From: an uncultured bacterium
Lineage (GTDB): Bacteria; Myxococcota_A; Bradymonadia; UBA7976; VGTA01
DNA: 64,000 nt
Assembly (NCBI GenBank): GCA_943788935.1
Contig: CALSSE010000029.1
Span: forward strand, 1 to 64,000
Direction: 5' to 3'
The position numbers and the translations under genes are program-made. Below the pieces are notes generated by a model. The model did not search any database. It was not told the DNA's origin and worked only from the letters and a program-made list of their open reading frames with translations. Positions 9,827 through 22,500 of the stretch are shown here, one piece after another; within the stretch, counting starts at the first letter, position 1; each line of letters begins with the position of its first letter.

Positions 9827-12800
9827 TCAATTGTCGCTCGTAGGTCGTGAGTGATAGCGGAGATACACCACAATATCTTCAATGATCGGTCTCTGGTCAC
9901 GAGGCAAGTTGCGACCGGTGATCCAAGCGCTGTCAGTATTAGCGTCATCGATCAATATCGGGATACGCAGCTGCCAACCATTAGCGGAGAGGCTTCGTCC
10001 TCGAGCGAAGAAGCGCCAACATTCAGCTCCTGACGCGAGAGAGCCTGCTGTCTCCGACGCGTTAATACAGCTCCTCATTTGACCAGATCTGGTCGCAAAG
10101 GTGGCAGGCGTAGATCGTTGAGCCTCATTGGACTGCGGGGCATAGCCTATGGTGAATGGACGAACCGTGTACTGCGAAACGGGAGGTAGGCCAACCTCTT
10201 CTACCACTGATTCAGCGTGGCATGAGCGAATTAAATCGGTGCCACCACGTCTCAACTCATAGCGGATCGGCAGAGCATCATCACCTAAATTCTGTCCAAT
10301 AATATTGACTGCGATATTGCCTGGATGAGGGTCATTGACATCTTCAGCGGTCGCCAACAGATGATTACACTCTAGAGGATTAATCATCCAATTTGGCCCA
10401 TCGGGGCCAAATTCTTGCATGGTCAGAGGAGTCGAGAAGAGGACCTCAATCATCTCTACCGGTCTCTGATTCAGAACTGCTTGCCTGTAGTAGGGAGGGC
10501 TCGTGATGATATTGTTAAACTGCTCTCCGACGGTGACGACTCGGCCGGTTCTAGCATCGACGATGTCCTTGAGCCCGGGGAAGAGTCGGTCGCGTACAGA
10601 GAATTTCAACACCTCAATGTTATTGAGAGTGTCACAGTCAATTCCTTCTCGACCGCAGTACTCTAATTCATATTGAGTCAGCTCATTTATAAAACGCTCT
10701 AAATCATCTAGAGTACTAGAGTTGACGAGACGACTCCTCAACCCAGCGGCGTCATCAGGCGAAATATTGTATTGATGGATAAAGGCCATGTACATTCGAT
10801 AGGCATACTGTAACACCTCTCTAAACTTAGCATCGCTCTCTATGGCGAGTCGTCGACCTCTGAGGAGATTTCCCTTTTGTCGACCGACAAGATGATCGAC
10901 GATAAAGCGTACATCATCTTGGTAGGTGGCATAGTTGGCACCAATTTGATACCTAAGGTCATCGATCTCCATATTAGCGTTAAAGATCTGCATCGTTAGG
11001 GTTTGGAACTCGGTGATAAGGTCATCAACCTCACGAACCATCTCCATGATTTCATGACGTATCTCAGCCTGATCACCTCGAGCTTCGAGGACCCCACTTC
11101 GCACATCTAAAGAAAAGTCAGCAAGTTCTTTTGCTGCGTAAGCTACGAGCTTAGCAATACCCATCCCTGTTGCTCCACCTGCCACAATAGAACTACCAAG
11201 TATGCCCTGTGGACAATCAGTACCGACGGCTAAACCTGCTACGATCTCACATTCGATCCCTTCAAAAACACCGTCCAAAATCTTTTTGGGAATTTCAAGT
11301 CCCATGATGACGCCATCAGCAATACTCTTGGTTGCAGCAACCACTTTTTGAGCGATAAAGAGATTATGTCTAGGGGAGTAACAACTACCAAAGTCACCCT
11401 CTTCACCCTCACGACATTTGCGATGTAACTCAGCCCCTATACCGTATTTCTGGGTGAATCGCTTCAAGAGCGTTTCCACAGAACCGATGACTTGTTCCCT
11501 TTGAAATTCGAGCAGTCGCTTCTCTTGTATCTTTGAGCCCATTTGGCCTCCGACACACATCCTTGTTCTTCCCGCAAGGTTAACCGCATAGTCTCCAAAG
11601 CGATTTAAGTCACATCTAGGTGGGGCTGTAAGTGGATCGTCTCCAGTTCCATCTAAAATTGCGTTTGTGGCGTTCACAAAAGTCGTGACAACGTCTTTGC
11701 ATTGAGTGCCTGCAGTACCATAGTCATCATTGGCTGTGGTGTAACTTGCTCCGCTAGGAGCCTCTTTATCACAAGTATAGGTAAATGAGTCAGTAACATC
11801 AGTCCCGACAGCATTCAACCGAGTACAAGCAGCGTCGCGCACTGTTTCATCACTATTATAAAGTTTACAGTCTCGTATATCTTTGATCAGCTGATCATTG
11901 GTATATCGATTGAGTAGATAATCACAATAGTCGACTTTTCCATCAGCATTCTGATCCGTAAAAGTACTCTCTCCCATAGTTGCCTGTAGTTCACTCGCTG
12001 TAGGTCCACATTGTTCGGCGATGTATCCGGAGATCTCTCGTCGTGCGGCAAACACTTTCTCCTCAAGTGCATCAAGATCACTGAGAGAGGTCTTCATCTC
12101 TCGGACAGCTTCTGTGACCATGGTTCGCGCTTCAGCGAGTAAGCCACCATCGCCAGATTGACCGGTTAAAATGTCGAGATAATGGTGCCAGTTAGAGCGC
12201 TCGCTCTCTCTTGTTCTTGCGCTCTCAAAGTAAACCTGATGATCAAAGAGTCCAAGCTCATTTCGAGCAATATTGACCTGATTAATGATCTGCTGTCCTT
12301 CTCGGAAGAGCTGCTCTGAACGACCTTCATAGTTGACTAAAAAGCCCGGTTGATCTTGCCATTCTATTTGTAAGTGAAGCAAGTACGCTTGGAAGAGGTA
12401 TTCTTGCTGTAAAATATTCTGCAAGATGTTGAATTTAGGTGACAAGTTCCTCTTTAAGAAGACCCGGCGATCAAGGTCTACCATCGTCGCCAAGGTCTCC
12501 ATTCGGTCAGAGGCCACGGTCTGCATGAGTCCCAACCAGTCATTGCCTCTTTGCAAGTAAGCGTTAATAGGCCAATCGTAGAAGATCTTCATCATCGGTG
12601 AACTTGTAAGTATACTGATGATTTGACCATATTTGGAGAGAGCGATCGTCTGCTGCTCTCGTTTATAAACTGTGGCTGCTCCCTCTGTAAAGGGGTTCTC
12701 TTGGTTACGGTAGAGAGTCATGAAAGCGTCTGAGAGATGGCTATCGCCCTGAAACTTAAGACCTTGTATGAGATGAAGCCAAAAGCGGTTATGCTCTTTG

Positions 12801-15800
12801 AGAGTGAAGTGTACTTTCTCTACATCCTCTCTGTCTTCATCTGCATCTAAATCGATCTCACACCCTGATATGTTTATTGTGTCATCACAAAAGAGAGGAA
12901 GATTAGGGTCTGCCCTGCGTCGACACACTCCGCTAGCATCGGTGCTGTTTGCTCTTTTACATTCGAATTCTACAGGACAGTCTTCATCGGCTTGACAAGG
13001 GTCGCTATCTACTGAGTTCATACCGAAGATTGAAGCGACGTTTGTCGCAAACTCTGAGGTTTGTACCCATGGGGTCGACTCAGTTTCCGTACCCAGAAGC
13101 GCCTGCTGATACAGAGCCAGCCCGCAACGAGCGTTGTTTTCAGAGATACATAGCGCGCTGTCTCCTCCCTCGTAGTTTACATAACCTTGGAACTCGCTCG
13201 GGACATCTGTATTGACACAGAGTTTAGTCGCAGAGCTCACGCTAGAGGGTAACATGCTTAACAGCTCTGCATACGTGATTTGGGTGCGAGATAAAAAGGG
13301 GCTGATCTGGTTAGAGACGACAGCATCACTGTTCAATTGGGTGAGGAATTCCTCGTTTGGAATATCCAAACAGCTATAGTTGCTTAAATCTTGGATACAT
13401 TTTTGCCCAAATGAACCCGATAAATCACCAATCTGCTGACAGAGCTCACCTGTCTCGCAATCACTGACTGAGTTACAGGCAGTTGAAGTGCTTAAGCATA
13501 CGGAATGAACTTGGTCACAATATTCACCTGCACCACATTCTAAGTCACTTCTAGAGCAGGCTTCATCAACAATATAAAAATTTCTTCTCGCAGTATTATT
13601 AATGTCTTCTGAGCGTCTGACGCAGAGATTTCGCTCGGTATTACACTCATAGCCTGTAGCACAGTTACTATTTGTGGTACACTCCTCATCTTCAGGACAG
13701 AGCTGAACTCGATCTCTGAGGAAATCATAAACCGATAAATAGCTGGCCTCTGTATCTGCTCCTAAGCTCCCTAATGCTTCACCAATTAAATCCGAAAAAG
13801 TGATCAGATTAGAAAAGATTGGCTCTTCACAGGTTCGACGAGTCTCCGCGTCGAGACCGCATGAGTCTTGAACATTATTCAAATAGGCAGCATAATCACT
13901 CTTTTGAGTAAAAGTTTGCCTCTCCCCCCCATGACAATAACGATCTATTTGATCCTCAATCGTGTCTCTAATCGTATCAATGCTATCAAACACAGCAGAG
14001 CGAGTCTCTAAGCTAGAGAGCGCAAAGGTTGACCGCTCTGCTTGACTAAGACCTGAAGAGTCGGCGATGACCTGCCCAAGACTAAAGGTGCCACGTAGGG
14101 TGATGTCTTTGGGGGTCATCCCTTTGATTAACTCGCTATACATACCATAGAAATTGCCCGTCTTGTCGTCGAAAGGACCAAAGAGCTCAACGGTACGCTC
14201 AATATCTCTTTTAAAGAGATTTGTAGCGACAATGCCATCTGTGTCTGCTGAGGACTCACTCTCGGTGTAGTCGCTCTTAATCACACTTCTACCTATGAGA
14301 CGCATTAACCCACGATTAGGATAGTAAACACCCATAAAGGGGAGTTTATGATCGCTTCTAGTAGAACTTGAATTGGCGAAAGAGATGCTCTCAGCTCCAT
14401 CAAGATAGGCATAGACCTTTTGACCCCGAGCGATATCTCTTATATCGGGATCAATCCCTTGACTGATTAAAAGAGCGTTCCAAGAGGTGGTCTCTGTAGA
14501 GAGGTCTATTTTGAACTTGAGATTGATGGGAGTGAGGCCCGAGAGAGAATAACGAGCGTTTTGGTAATGTACTTTATATGAACCCGCATATTCACCTGAA
14601 GGGCTTCGTTTATTGTAATAAACAGTCAGCTCATCACTGTCTCCATTGTCGTATATAGCCTTAATTTTTGCTCGGTATTTGCCAGGTGACAGACGATCTG
14701 CGATCTCCTCTTCAAGCTCGACCTTAAGGCTTGGGTCACCGGCTGCGCTGACTGTGCCAAAAGGAGAGACGAGCCTGATCCAGGATTCGGTTTCAGAGTC
14801 AACAATACAGTCATCAACCCTCTCGTAGCAGTCTTCAGCAGTAGGATCAATCAAGGGGTCTCTGCCTGCTTCGCAGTCTTCGGGGAATGGAGCGATACAG
14901 CGGAGGTCTTCTTTCACGGCATAGTCAACCAAGAGACGATAACCAAAACTTATCGATGGATTAGAGATCACCTGTTGGCGAGTAATGAGGTCCATAATCG
15001 CGAGAGGTGACTCATCTCTAGTCTGGATGCCATCAAGATCTAGGCGTTTGCGGGCGAAGCGAATCGCGTACAGAGATGGGTCAAAGCTGAATGATTGTTG
15101 ATCAGTGGCAGGGTCGGGTAACACCCTACACTTGTTAACGTCGGTGCAGTACCATTCGCTGCTAGGGCAATCGATCGCTCGATAGCAGTGAGGTGCGCAC
15201 TGACCAAGAAAGCAATAGGCGCCTGAAGGACAATTGCGATCGATCTCGCAGGTAAGATTACTCACCTCTTCCACCGTTAAAGACTCACAGCGTCCACGTT
15301 CATAGTTACAGGTTTTCAGAGCACCCACACATTGACGATCTAGGTCACTAATACTCTCTTCACGAGATGGAATAAGACCACACTCTCGAGTACAACCATT
15401 GGTCTCTAGATCACAGTATAGACCGAGACCACAGTCTTGATCAGCAGTACAATAAAGCTCTATAGGTGGGTCGGGGCGATCTAAAAAGGCGAGAACACAA
15501 AGATCTAAGTCAAAAATATCAAACTGGTAATCTTGATTTTGATCGAGGAGTCGATTGAGGTTCGCCTCAAGCGAGCAGCGGTTTTGGCTCCAAGCAGGCT
15601 CTCCACCCTCTAGCCAGTAAGCGATACATTGATCAAGGAGGTTGAGATCCATCTGAAAGGGGACAGGTCGGCAATAGTAGCCATCTGTATGACTCACACA
15701 TTGCTCACCAAAGGAGCAGAGGTTAGGTTCACCGCTAACCCCCTCGCCTTCACAGCCAACGAAGCATTGACCGATCATCGCTCCCTCTTCGATCACGCAC

Positions 15801-16018
15801 CTCTTGGCAAACTGATGATCCTGGCACTCCATCCCTCCTAAAGTACATTCAGCGCCTATTCCACCTGCCTCGGTACACTCATTACTGACAGAGACCACTG
15901 GATTAGATTGAGCAAAACTCACAGATAGCGCGCTGACAAATATAACTAGGGTGCAGGTTAATATAGACTTGATGGAAGGAAGAGGAGTGACTGAATCCCT
16001 TAAATAATGACCGAACAT
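9827..16018 (-). CDS. Giant secreted Cys-rich protein with two dockerin-like calcium loops
   Basis: 2063 residues. The signal peptide ends SFAQ near residue 37. The N-terminal region has several small knots of the form DxDCGxGxYCDxxxxxC, and more occur near residues 780-880. Two segments fit a dockerin/EF-hand loop (D1-x-N3-x-D5-...-D9-x-x-D12): DQNQDYQFDIFD at about 156-167, and DQNADGKVDYCD at about 1354-1365 followed by LLNRY. The middle and C-terminal parts are largely helical and charged, with heptad-like stretches, and I recognise no family there. It starts 3 bp after the preceding stop, with an AAGGTAAG site upstream, and its own stop lies 1 bp before the alternative start of the next gene. 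The function is unknown. The calcium loops and operon position suggest a structural component of an extracellular complex. Confidence 0.8.
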   Translation of the reverse strand: MFGHYLRDSVTPLPSIKSILTCTLVIFVSALSVSFAQSNPVVSVSNECTEAGGIGAECTLGGMECQDHQFAKRCVIEEGAMIGQCFVGCEGEGVSGEPNLCSFGEQCVSHTDGYYCRPVPFQMDLNLLDQCIAYWLEGGEPAWSQNRCSLEANLNRLLDQNQDYQFDIFDLDLCVLAFLDRPDPPIELYCTADQDCGLGLYCDLETNGCTRECGLIPSREESISDLDRQCVGALKTCNYERGRCESLTVEEVSNLTCEIDRNCPSGAYCFLGQCAPHCYRAIDCPSSEWYCTDVNKCRVLPDPATDQQSFSFDPSLYAIRFARKRLDLDGIQTRDESPLAIMDLITRQQVISNPSISFGYRLLVDYAVKEDLRCIAPFPEDCEAGRDPLIDPTAEDCYERVDDCIVDSETESWIRLVSPFGTVSAAGDPSLKVELEEEIADRLSPGKYRAKIKAIYDNGDSDELTVYYNKRSPSGEYAGSYKVHYQNARYSLSGLTPINLKFKIDLSTETTSWNALLISQGIDPDIRDIARGQKVYAYLDGAESISFANSSSTRSDHKLPFMGVYYPNRGLMRLIGRSVIKSDYTESESSADTDGIVATNLFKRDIERTVELFGPFDDKTGNFYGMYSELIKGMTPKDITLRGTFSLGQVIADSSGLSQAERSTFALSSLETRSAVFDSIDTIRDTIEDQIDRYCHGGERQTFTQKSDYAAYLNNVQDSCGLDAETRRTCEEPIFSNLITFSDLIGEALGSLGADTEASYLSVYDFLRDRVQLCPEDEECTTNSNCATGYECNTERNLCVRRSEDINNTARRNFYIVDEACSRSDLECGAGEYCDQVHSVCLSTSTACNSVSDCETGELCQQIGDLSGSFGQKCIQDLSNYSCLDIPNEEFLTQLNSDAVVSNQISPFLSRTQITYAELLSMLPSSVSSATKLCVNTDVPSEFQGYVNYEGGDSALCISENNARCGLALYQQALLGTETESTPWVQTSEFATNVASIFGMNSVDSDPCQADEDCPVEFECKRANSTDASGVCRRRADPNLPLFCDDTINISGCEIDLDADEDREDVEKVHFTLKEHNRFWLHLIQGLKFQGDSHLSDAFMTLYRNQENPFTEGAATVYKREQQTIALSKYGQIISILTSSPMMKIFYDWPINAYLQRGNDWLGLMQTVASDRMETLATMVDLDRRVFLKRNLSPKFNILQNILQQEYLFQAYLLHLQIEWQDQPGFLVNYEGRSEQLFREGQQIINQVNIARNELGLFDHQVYFESARTRESERSNWHHYLDILTGQSGDGGLLAEARTMVTEAVREMKTSLSDLDALEEKVFAARREISGYIAEQCGPTASELQATMGESTFTDQNADGKVDYCDYLLNRYTNDQLIKDIRDCKLYNSDETVRDAACTRLNAVGTDVTDSFTYTCDKEAPSGASYTTANDDYGTAGTQCKDVVTTFVNATNAILDGTGDDPLTAPPRCDLNRFGDYAVNLAGRTRMCVGGQMGSKIQEKRLLEFQREQVIGSVETLLKRFTQKYGIGAELHRKCREGEEGDFGSCYSPRHNLFIAQKVVAATKSIADGVIMGLEIPKKILDGVFEGIECEIVAGLAVGTDCPQGILGSSIVAGGATGMGIAKLVAYAAKELADFSLDVRSGVLEARGDQAEIRHEIMEMVREVDDLITEFQTLTMQIFNANMEIDDLRYQIGANYATYQDDVRFIVDHLVGRQKGNLLRGRRLAIESDAKFREVLQYAYRMYMAFIHQYNISPDDAAGLRSRLVNSSTLDDLERFINELTQYELEYCGREGIDCDTLNNIEVLKFSVRDRLFPGLKDIVDARTGRVVTVGEQFNNIITSPPYYRQAVLNQRPVEMIEVLFSTPLTMQEFGPDGPNWMINPLECNHLLATAEDVNDPHPGNIAVNIIGQNLGDDALPIRYELRRGGTDLIRSCHAESVVEEVGLPPVSQYTVRPFTIGYAPQSNEAQRSTPATFATRSGQMRSCINASETAGSLASGAECWRFFARGRSLSANGWQLRIPILIDDANTDSAWITGRNLPRDQRPIIEDIVVYLRYHSRPTSDN

Positions 16019-16021
16019 AAT

Positions 16022-16597
16022 TTACTTACCTTCTCTCAGGTTTTGAGGGTGATCACTGCTCTCGAGAGTGACGCCAATATTAGCATTCGCGGGCGCAAAG
16101 TATTGTCGTCGTTCTTGAATGAACAGCTCGTCATCAGCGCTCAGATTACCTTGAAGAGTGAGGTGAGCGAGGACTCCACTCTCAAGTGTGTTAAGGTTTC
16201 CTGTCCCCATGATGATGACTCTAAGCACACCGCTGTTGGGCTCTTGAACGATCAGATCTTTCATCGCGCTCTGCAGCACATCTCCCTTTTCTGAATTTAA
16301 GAGCACTAATCCTTCGGGATGAGAAATGAAGATCTCTGCTGTCCTTGGGGCTACTTGTCCCTCGCGTTTATGATAATGGAGCGCTACCTTTGTGAGACCA
16401 TCTATCTCTGTAGATCTTTTCAAAAGGAGTGTAGGCGGAGTGTCACCGATCGCAGTCCCCCTCTCGGTCACATCCTCATCGATCGCACCGGTCAGAACAG
16501 AGACTGATGAATGATTTATATCCTTTGTGTTGCACGCTGAGAGGCACACACTACAGATGAGACATAATATCATCAAAACGCTATGAAAAAAGCTCAT
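16022..16597 (-). CDS. Small lipoprotein with a cohesin-like domain
   Basis: 191 residues. A hydrophobic signal ends in the lipobox LSAC, so the mature protein should be lipidated. After a linker of about 40 residues, the remainder alternates short beta strands in the order seen in cohesin-like modules: an exposed early strand, a hydrophobic strand ending HPEGLVLL, a glycine turn with an LQSAMKDL segment, then GVLRVIIMG and a late GVLAHLTLQG strand. It ends with a YFAPANANIGV motif that is echoed in the next two upstream genes. The ATG overlaps the preceding stop as TAATG, which implies strict translational coupling. The cohesin assignment is by eye and needs a profile or structure search. 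It could instead be another immunoglobulin-like sandwich. Confidence 0.75.
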   Translation of the reverse strand: MSFFHSVLMILCLICSVCLSACNTKDINHSSVSVLTGAIDEDVTERGTAIGDTPPTLLLKRSTEIDGLTKVALHYHKREGQVAPRTAEIFISHPEGLVLLNSEKGDVLQSAMKDLIVQEPNSGVLRVIIMGTGNLNTLESGVLAHLTLQGNLSADDELFIQERRQYFAPANANIGVTLESSDHPQNLREGK

Positions 16598-19500
16598 TAG
16601 CGACTCCTTTGCAGCGATAACGGAATAGGGAACGTTAGAGTTGATTGACTGGTCCCAACAAAGTCACCCAAGTCTCCGACATCATTGTTATTTACGTCAA
16701 CGAAACAGCTCAGGTCATAGGCGCCATATATTAAGAATATATTGTTATTTGTCGCATAGACAAAGCTGTCTAAAGAGCAGCCCTCTGTACATGTCCTGCT
16801 TACTGTTCCCACGATGGGGCTGTTGGTTTGATTAGGGCTTGGGATCGGTATGCCCTGAAGATTGAAAAAAGTATTTGGAGGTGAGAAGATGCACACCATT
16901 GAGTCATCGGATTGCTCATCGCTTGGAGAACCACTTATGCCTGTAACGGTGCCTAACACTGATACTGCCTGCAAAGGTAACAAGTCAGCTGCGGTGAGAG
17001 ACACTGACCTCACAGTCCCCTCGTCATCACTTGTAATGATAAGTGGACTGTATCGACCGATATCACCTCCACTGTAAGTGGGTTGGTTAGAGCTGCTATC
17101 ATAAGAGTTATTGGCATTAACATAGGTGTAGAGGTGATAGGTGCCCGGTGAGAGGTAAACGGGATCGGAGGAAGAGCCCTCAGTGTTCTCTAAGTGTTTA
17201 ACGAGTATAGTGTTGTCAGTTGGAAGCTCTCCTTGCATCTGACCGATGAGTCTCCCGCTCAGATTACCAACGGTTGAAGAATAGAGCTCAGCTTTAACCG
17301 ATCTTCCGGGTAATTGATTAACATCTAAACTTAGCTGTACTTTTGTACCTAGCTGACATCGGATCTCTAAGTTATTTATATTACTTGTGACTCGACCCTC
17401 ATTATTAGCCACATAACAAGTAGAGAATTCGGGACTGCGCTCCACAGAGACCACATAAGGGCTGTCCATAGGCAAGCGATCGGGTAGAGTAAACTCTGTG
17501 GCTCCAGCAGGGATTTCATATAGGTTAGGAGAGGTGTTTACGCTCACTTTAATGCCACTCAAGTTTTCGCCATTAATCACTGTACCTGAAAGCGTAAATA
17601 TCTGGTCTACTTGATTGGCGTCTTCACACTGAATGATATAAGGGACACCACTAATGTTATTATAGACCTCATAATAACTAGGATCATTCACGCTCTCTGC
17701 ATCTAAGAGGTTTCTGACCTCACAGGTGACGGCTTCATTAGCGTTCTCTTCTTCTACTTCGATACGGTATCTCTGACTATTGAATAGACGGCTCGTAAAG
17801 ACAATGGTAGCAGGCTGAGGGGAGCCTTGGACTTGGCTAGGCATGGTGTAACTGCCATTTGACCTCGTCTCAGTTTGATTGATGAGCGAGACAAGCGTGG
17901 CGTTCACGGTAGCGCCAACCGGTAGCCCGAGGATAGGCATTGAGACCTCAAAGGTTTCAATGTCACTGCAGTCGATTTGCACCCCTTGTTCGATATCTAA
18001 GCCATTATTGGGCATAACGCCCACTCCCTGAGTAATGCTACAGTTCTGGCTTTGAGGTTGTCCAATAATGGAGAGATCATAAGCTTCATTTTCTCTTAAC
18101 TCAAAATCGAACTGACCTACCCCTTCTGTATTGATCTCGCTCGTGGTGAGAGTGATCGTATCTCCTGAGACACTCTCAATGAGAGTCAGTCGTTCAATAT
18201 CGCTCAATCCGCTCAAAGTATAACTCAGTGGATGATCAGGAAGCTCGTTACATTGAATGAATACTAGAGGAGGATCTACAGCTTCGACAGTCCCTATGCC
18301 GCCTTCTGTAACCTGGCAGCTTAAGCCGGAAGGTGAGCTAAGGACACTCACCGTATAGTTGTCACCGTCTTTAAGCCCACGGGCAAAAGAGAATAGAGCA
18401 TCTGCATAAGCGGTCGCTTCTTGAATCAGAGTGCTCTGTCCAACAGACTCTAGACGAAGTGAGAGCGCTGGTCCGCCGACCAAGGTTGGGTCACAAGCAT
18501 TAGTGGCGTAATTAACACAGCCTTTAATCGGTCGACTCTGCTCACAGAGTATCTCAAATTGGCCTGTATTGAAGTCATTACTGACGGTACCGCTTAAGGG
18601 GAGCCCTGTAGGGTTGAAGAAGCAAGCTAGCCCCTCTGTTAGAGGTTGCTGAGCCACTGTCATATCATATCTCCAGCCTTCAATCATCGGGTCAAAAGCG
18701 ATGACCCCATTCTCCGATACAGTGATAAACTGTCCAACCCCATTGCTGAGGACAAGACCGACCCCTGTCGAATATCCCCTCACATTGACTATCGGTATAT
18801 AGCTGGGAGGTGGTACGGGATCAAAGCCTCGATCATGACCAAAACTTCTGCTGACCGAGAGCTCTAGACTTTGATATTCAGTGATTGGGTGCGTGTAGGG
18901 ATCAAATGATACCGCATTCCCTGACCATTCATAACATACGTCAACATCCTCGCCGATTTGTACCAAGCAGCTGTCACCAGTATCTTGGGCGATCACACCA
19001 CTCTCAGTTTGAGGACCGAGATGAATAATTCCTGTATATTCTGCGAAGGTACTCTCCGAGGTGTTCTCGGCATTGGTATAGGTACAGTTGAGTAAAGCAA
19101 AACTTCCATCGAAGTTAAGCGTTGCGCTGTCATTGGCCCCAACTAGACATCTGCTTGGTTCACGTTCACAAAAGTCATCTTTTTGATTCGATTGCTCAAG
19201 ATCAATCCGTCCAAAGAATACTTTTTGTGGGCGTCCTTGCAGATCAAATGGGACCTGACCTCCACCGTAAGAGCAGATGGGGTTACGAATGAGGCTATTA
19301 CTAATACTGCCACCGGCAGATTTGATATCGAGGACTGCTACAGCCGCCGCTCCTCCGTATAAAAAGTCATTTTCGCTTCGACCTCGACTTGGACATCTAG
19401 CGTGTCCCCGGTCTCTACAGGATTGAATCGCTTCATACTCTGGTATATCCAACCGGTAGCCAAGCTGATAGCGGCTCCCCTGAGCCCTTCTCTCGCACAT

Positions 19501-22500
19501 CGTTTGAGCTAAGGGTTTGCTCAAGTCAGCATCACTTTGCATGACATCGCTGATACAGAACTCCTTATCAAAGTGTCGTAGTCCGGAAGCGCTCCCTGTA
19601 ACATTTTGATATGGCGAGGAAATCAGACTCAGCCGCACATCCTCATAAGGGTGTACTGAATCAAGTAGGAGAGGAGTACGGTTGGCTTCCTCTTGGGTAC
19701 GATGTGGAATCGTCAGTCGACCAAGAACTTGATACTGATTCCCATAATATGGACCCCCTCTCACTTCAACTAATACCTCTGGGTTCGCTCCATAATCACC
19801 AACGCCATATGCGTTGATCTCTAAGGGGTAACTCTCTCCGATCGCTATGGTATAGTGTGTCCAAGCGTTGGGGTCTAATTCGAACTGAGCATCAGCGGCT
19901 CCCATCAAAGTGAGCGGGCTGAGGTCCTCCCACTGCCAATCACGTAAGACACAGCGTCCTTGCTCACAGAATTGGGTGACAGGGTCGCAGAGATAAAGGC
20001 TCTGCTCATCTTCAAAGGAATAGCACTCTGTCCGACAGGCGCCAACATCACAATAGAAGGCACGTTCGTCGGGACATCCTTCTGTACGGGCAGCGGTGGC
20101 TCCATTGATATTGACTTCGACTTGACGACATTCATTACAGGCCGATGTGTTCACATCACAGAATAGACAAGGGCCATTGAGACAGGTCTGCGTGTAGCAC
20201 TCTTGGTCACTTGAGCAGTCTGCCACACAGACATATTCAGCCCCTCCCGAGAGCCCAACCCCACCCTCCTCGCTCTCGATGGTGACCGGCCTGAGCCGAC
20301 ACTGAGCGCCATAAGCGGCACATGAATCGGCCATATCAGCGGTTGAGTCTGGATCACAGGCAGTGACCACACACTCGGACTCTATGCATAGATGAAAGGG
20401 AGGGCACTCGAGGTGACTCACTCCGCAGCGTGGTCGCTGAGAGCTGATGGGCTCTGACCGATCAAGCCACTCTCTACCTCTCTCAGCTTCTGATCGAATA
20501 GAGTGTATATTACGAACACCTAAGTGCATCTTCAACTCATCAAGACCCCCGCGAAGCGCTGTCATCATCTTCTTTTGAGTTGGATGTTTAACGGCTCCTA
20601 CCCAATTGCACGGGAAATAGCGCTCTTCAAAGCGCCAACTGAAGCCCTTATATTGCCTGCTCTGTTCACTGAGATTAACGAGATTCTCAGTGTTGAACAA
20701 GTTGGCGGTGAGGAGAAGCTGTGGTCGGCTTAAACTCACTGCATGAAGAAGTAGTCGGTCGAGGTCTGGAGAGAGTCGAGCCTCTTTGATAAGCTCAAAT
20801 TTCCCCTGAGCGTTGAAGACTTGATCAATACAGTCAAGAGTATTGGACTCTCCATCACCATTTCTATCTTCGAAAGGTTCAGGGATTCGGTTCTGGTTTA
20901 AGTCCCAACACTCTTCTCCAGGGTTTAGATCACGAATCACCAAAAACTCTTCAGCAGTTCTTTGAACGATCCCTAAATGATTTAAGATCTCGGAGTCGCT
21001 CCATGTGTCGATCTCCCCAAAGACTCCCCCCCGTGATTTAATCTTAAATCGAGCGATAGTGAGACCTAAAGGAGGGTCATTCGCTCCTAGGCTATTATTC
21101 GCGCTGTTATAGAGTGGATATACTCCTCTTGGAGCGGTGACTTGGATACTAAGTAAGGCACGACCCGCCACGTTTTGCTCAGAGATCTGCACCGACTTAT
21201 TATAGGGTGTACGAGATATGTTTGGGGAAGGGGGGTTGACCATAGAAGGCTGAATAGAGACTAAACCATTGGTTTCGATTTGAACCCGGTCCCCATCAAG
21301 CTCTACGAAGACCTGAGATACCTCTTGCAGGAAGCAGTCTCTGTTATCCCATTGGTTATCCTTAGTGACATCCTCATCCGCGTCTCTGAGGTTGTTGTTA
21401 TTTTTATCCCAACACATCGAATCAAATGATGTTTGGTTTGGTCGGTAGATCAAATCTATGGTGGCAGAGTGGGCGACCTCGTCCCTCCCGACCACGTTAA
21501 GCTCAAACTTATGTTCGGTGTCTTCACGTTGAGATACTTCTCGAGTTGATCCTTCGGGCAATATCGATCTCATCGAGCCGAGCATATATCCGTTTTCAAG
21601 CTCATTAAATTCTGTGTAGGTTCTCTTGAAGAGCAGACGCTCGACCGCTTGTTCGCCAGTCGCGGTGATCCTCATGTAGCGTTTAGCATCGAGGAGGGAT
21701 ACCTCCTCAGAGAGCTGATCACTGTTGAGCGCGTTAATTTGATTAGCGCTAGAGAGAGGGATCACCTCATCGATGATTAACTCATCGATCCCTTTGCCTT
21801 GGTACAGAGGGTCAGAGCTCTCATAGAGTAAGCGACCTCGTTGTTGTCGGATAGAGTCGTCTGTACCTTGGCTTTTCCCCTCTAACCATCGCACCTTTCT
21901 ATGATGACGTATATCATCACCCTCAGTCAGCCGATAAAAGATGAGACTCTGATCCGCTAGACGGTCTTGATAATTAAGTTGTTCAACGGTTTCACCATTT
22001 GGCAGCTCAATGGCTGGTCTGTTATCGAGAGGATCATAGGCGATATAATATAAATGATATACGAGGTTAGCGATGTTATCTCGGGCGATCATATCAAAAG
22101 CGCTGCTCTCGAAAACAATCCCTGTACCATCGGGCGACCATTTAGGAGCCCGAGCGCTAAAGCCTAGATCACTGTTCCCAAATTCCACGGTGAGCTGTTG
22201 ACGGTCGGTGCCATCGCCATTAGCAATCCAAATTTCATTGTGGCCACTCGCATTGGAGAGATAGAGGAGTTTATCAAGTATCGGCGAGTAGTCTGGCTCT
22301 GAGTAGGAGAATTCTCCATCGCCGAGAATGAGCTGATCCGTTGTACCATAGAGGTCACGTCTCCTCACTTTGAAGAGCCCTGACTCTTTCACTCCGTAAT
22401 AAATAGTTTGAGGAGGGGTCCCCCCTAGAAATGATCCCTCTCGCTGAAGAATGATCTCTCGGTTACGACTAAATTGCGGACATGCGAACGGAGAGGGTCC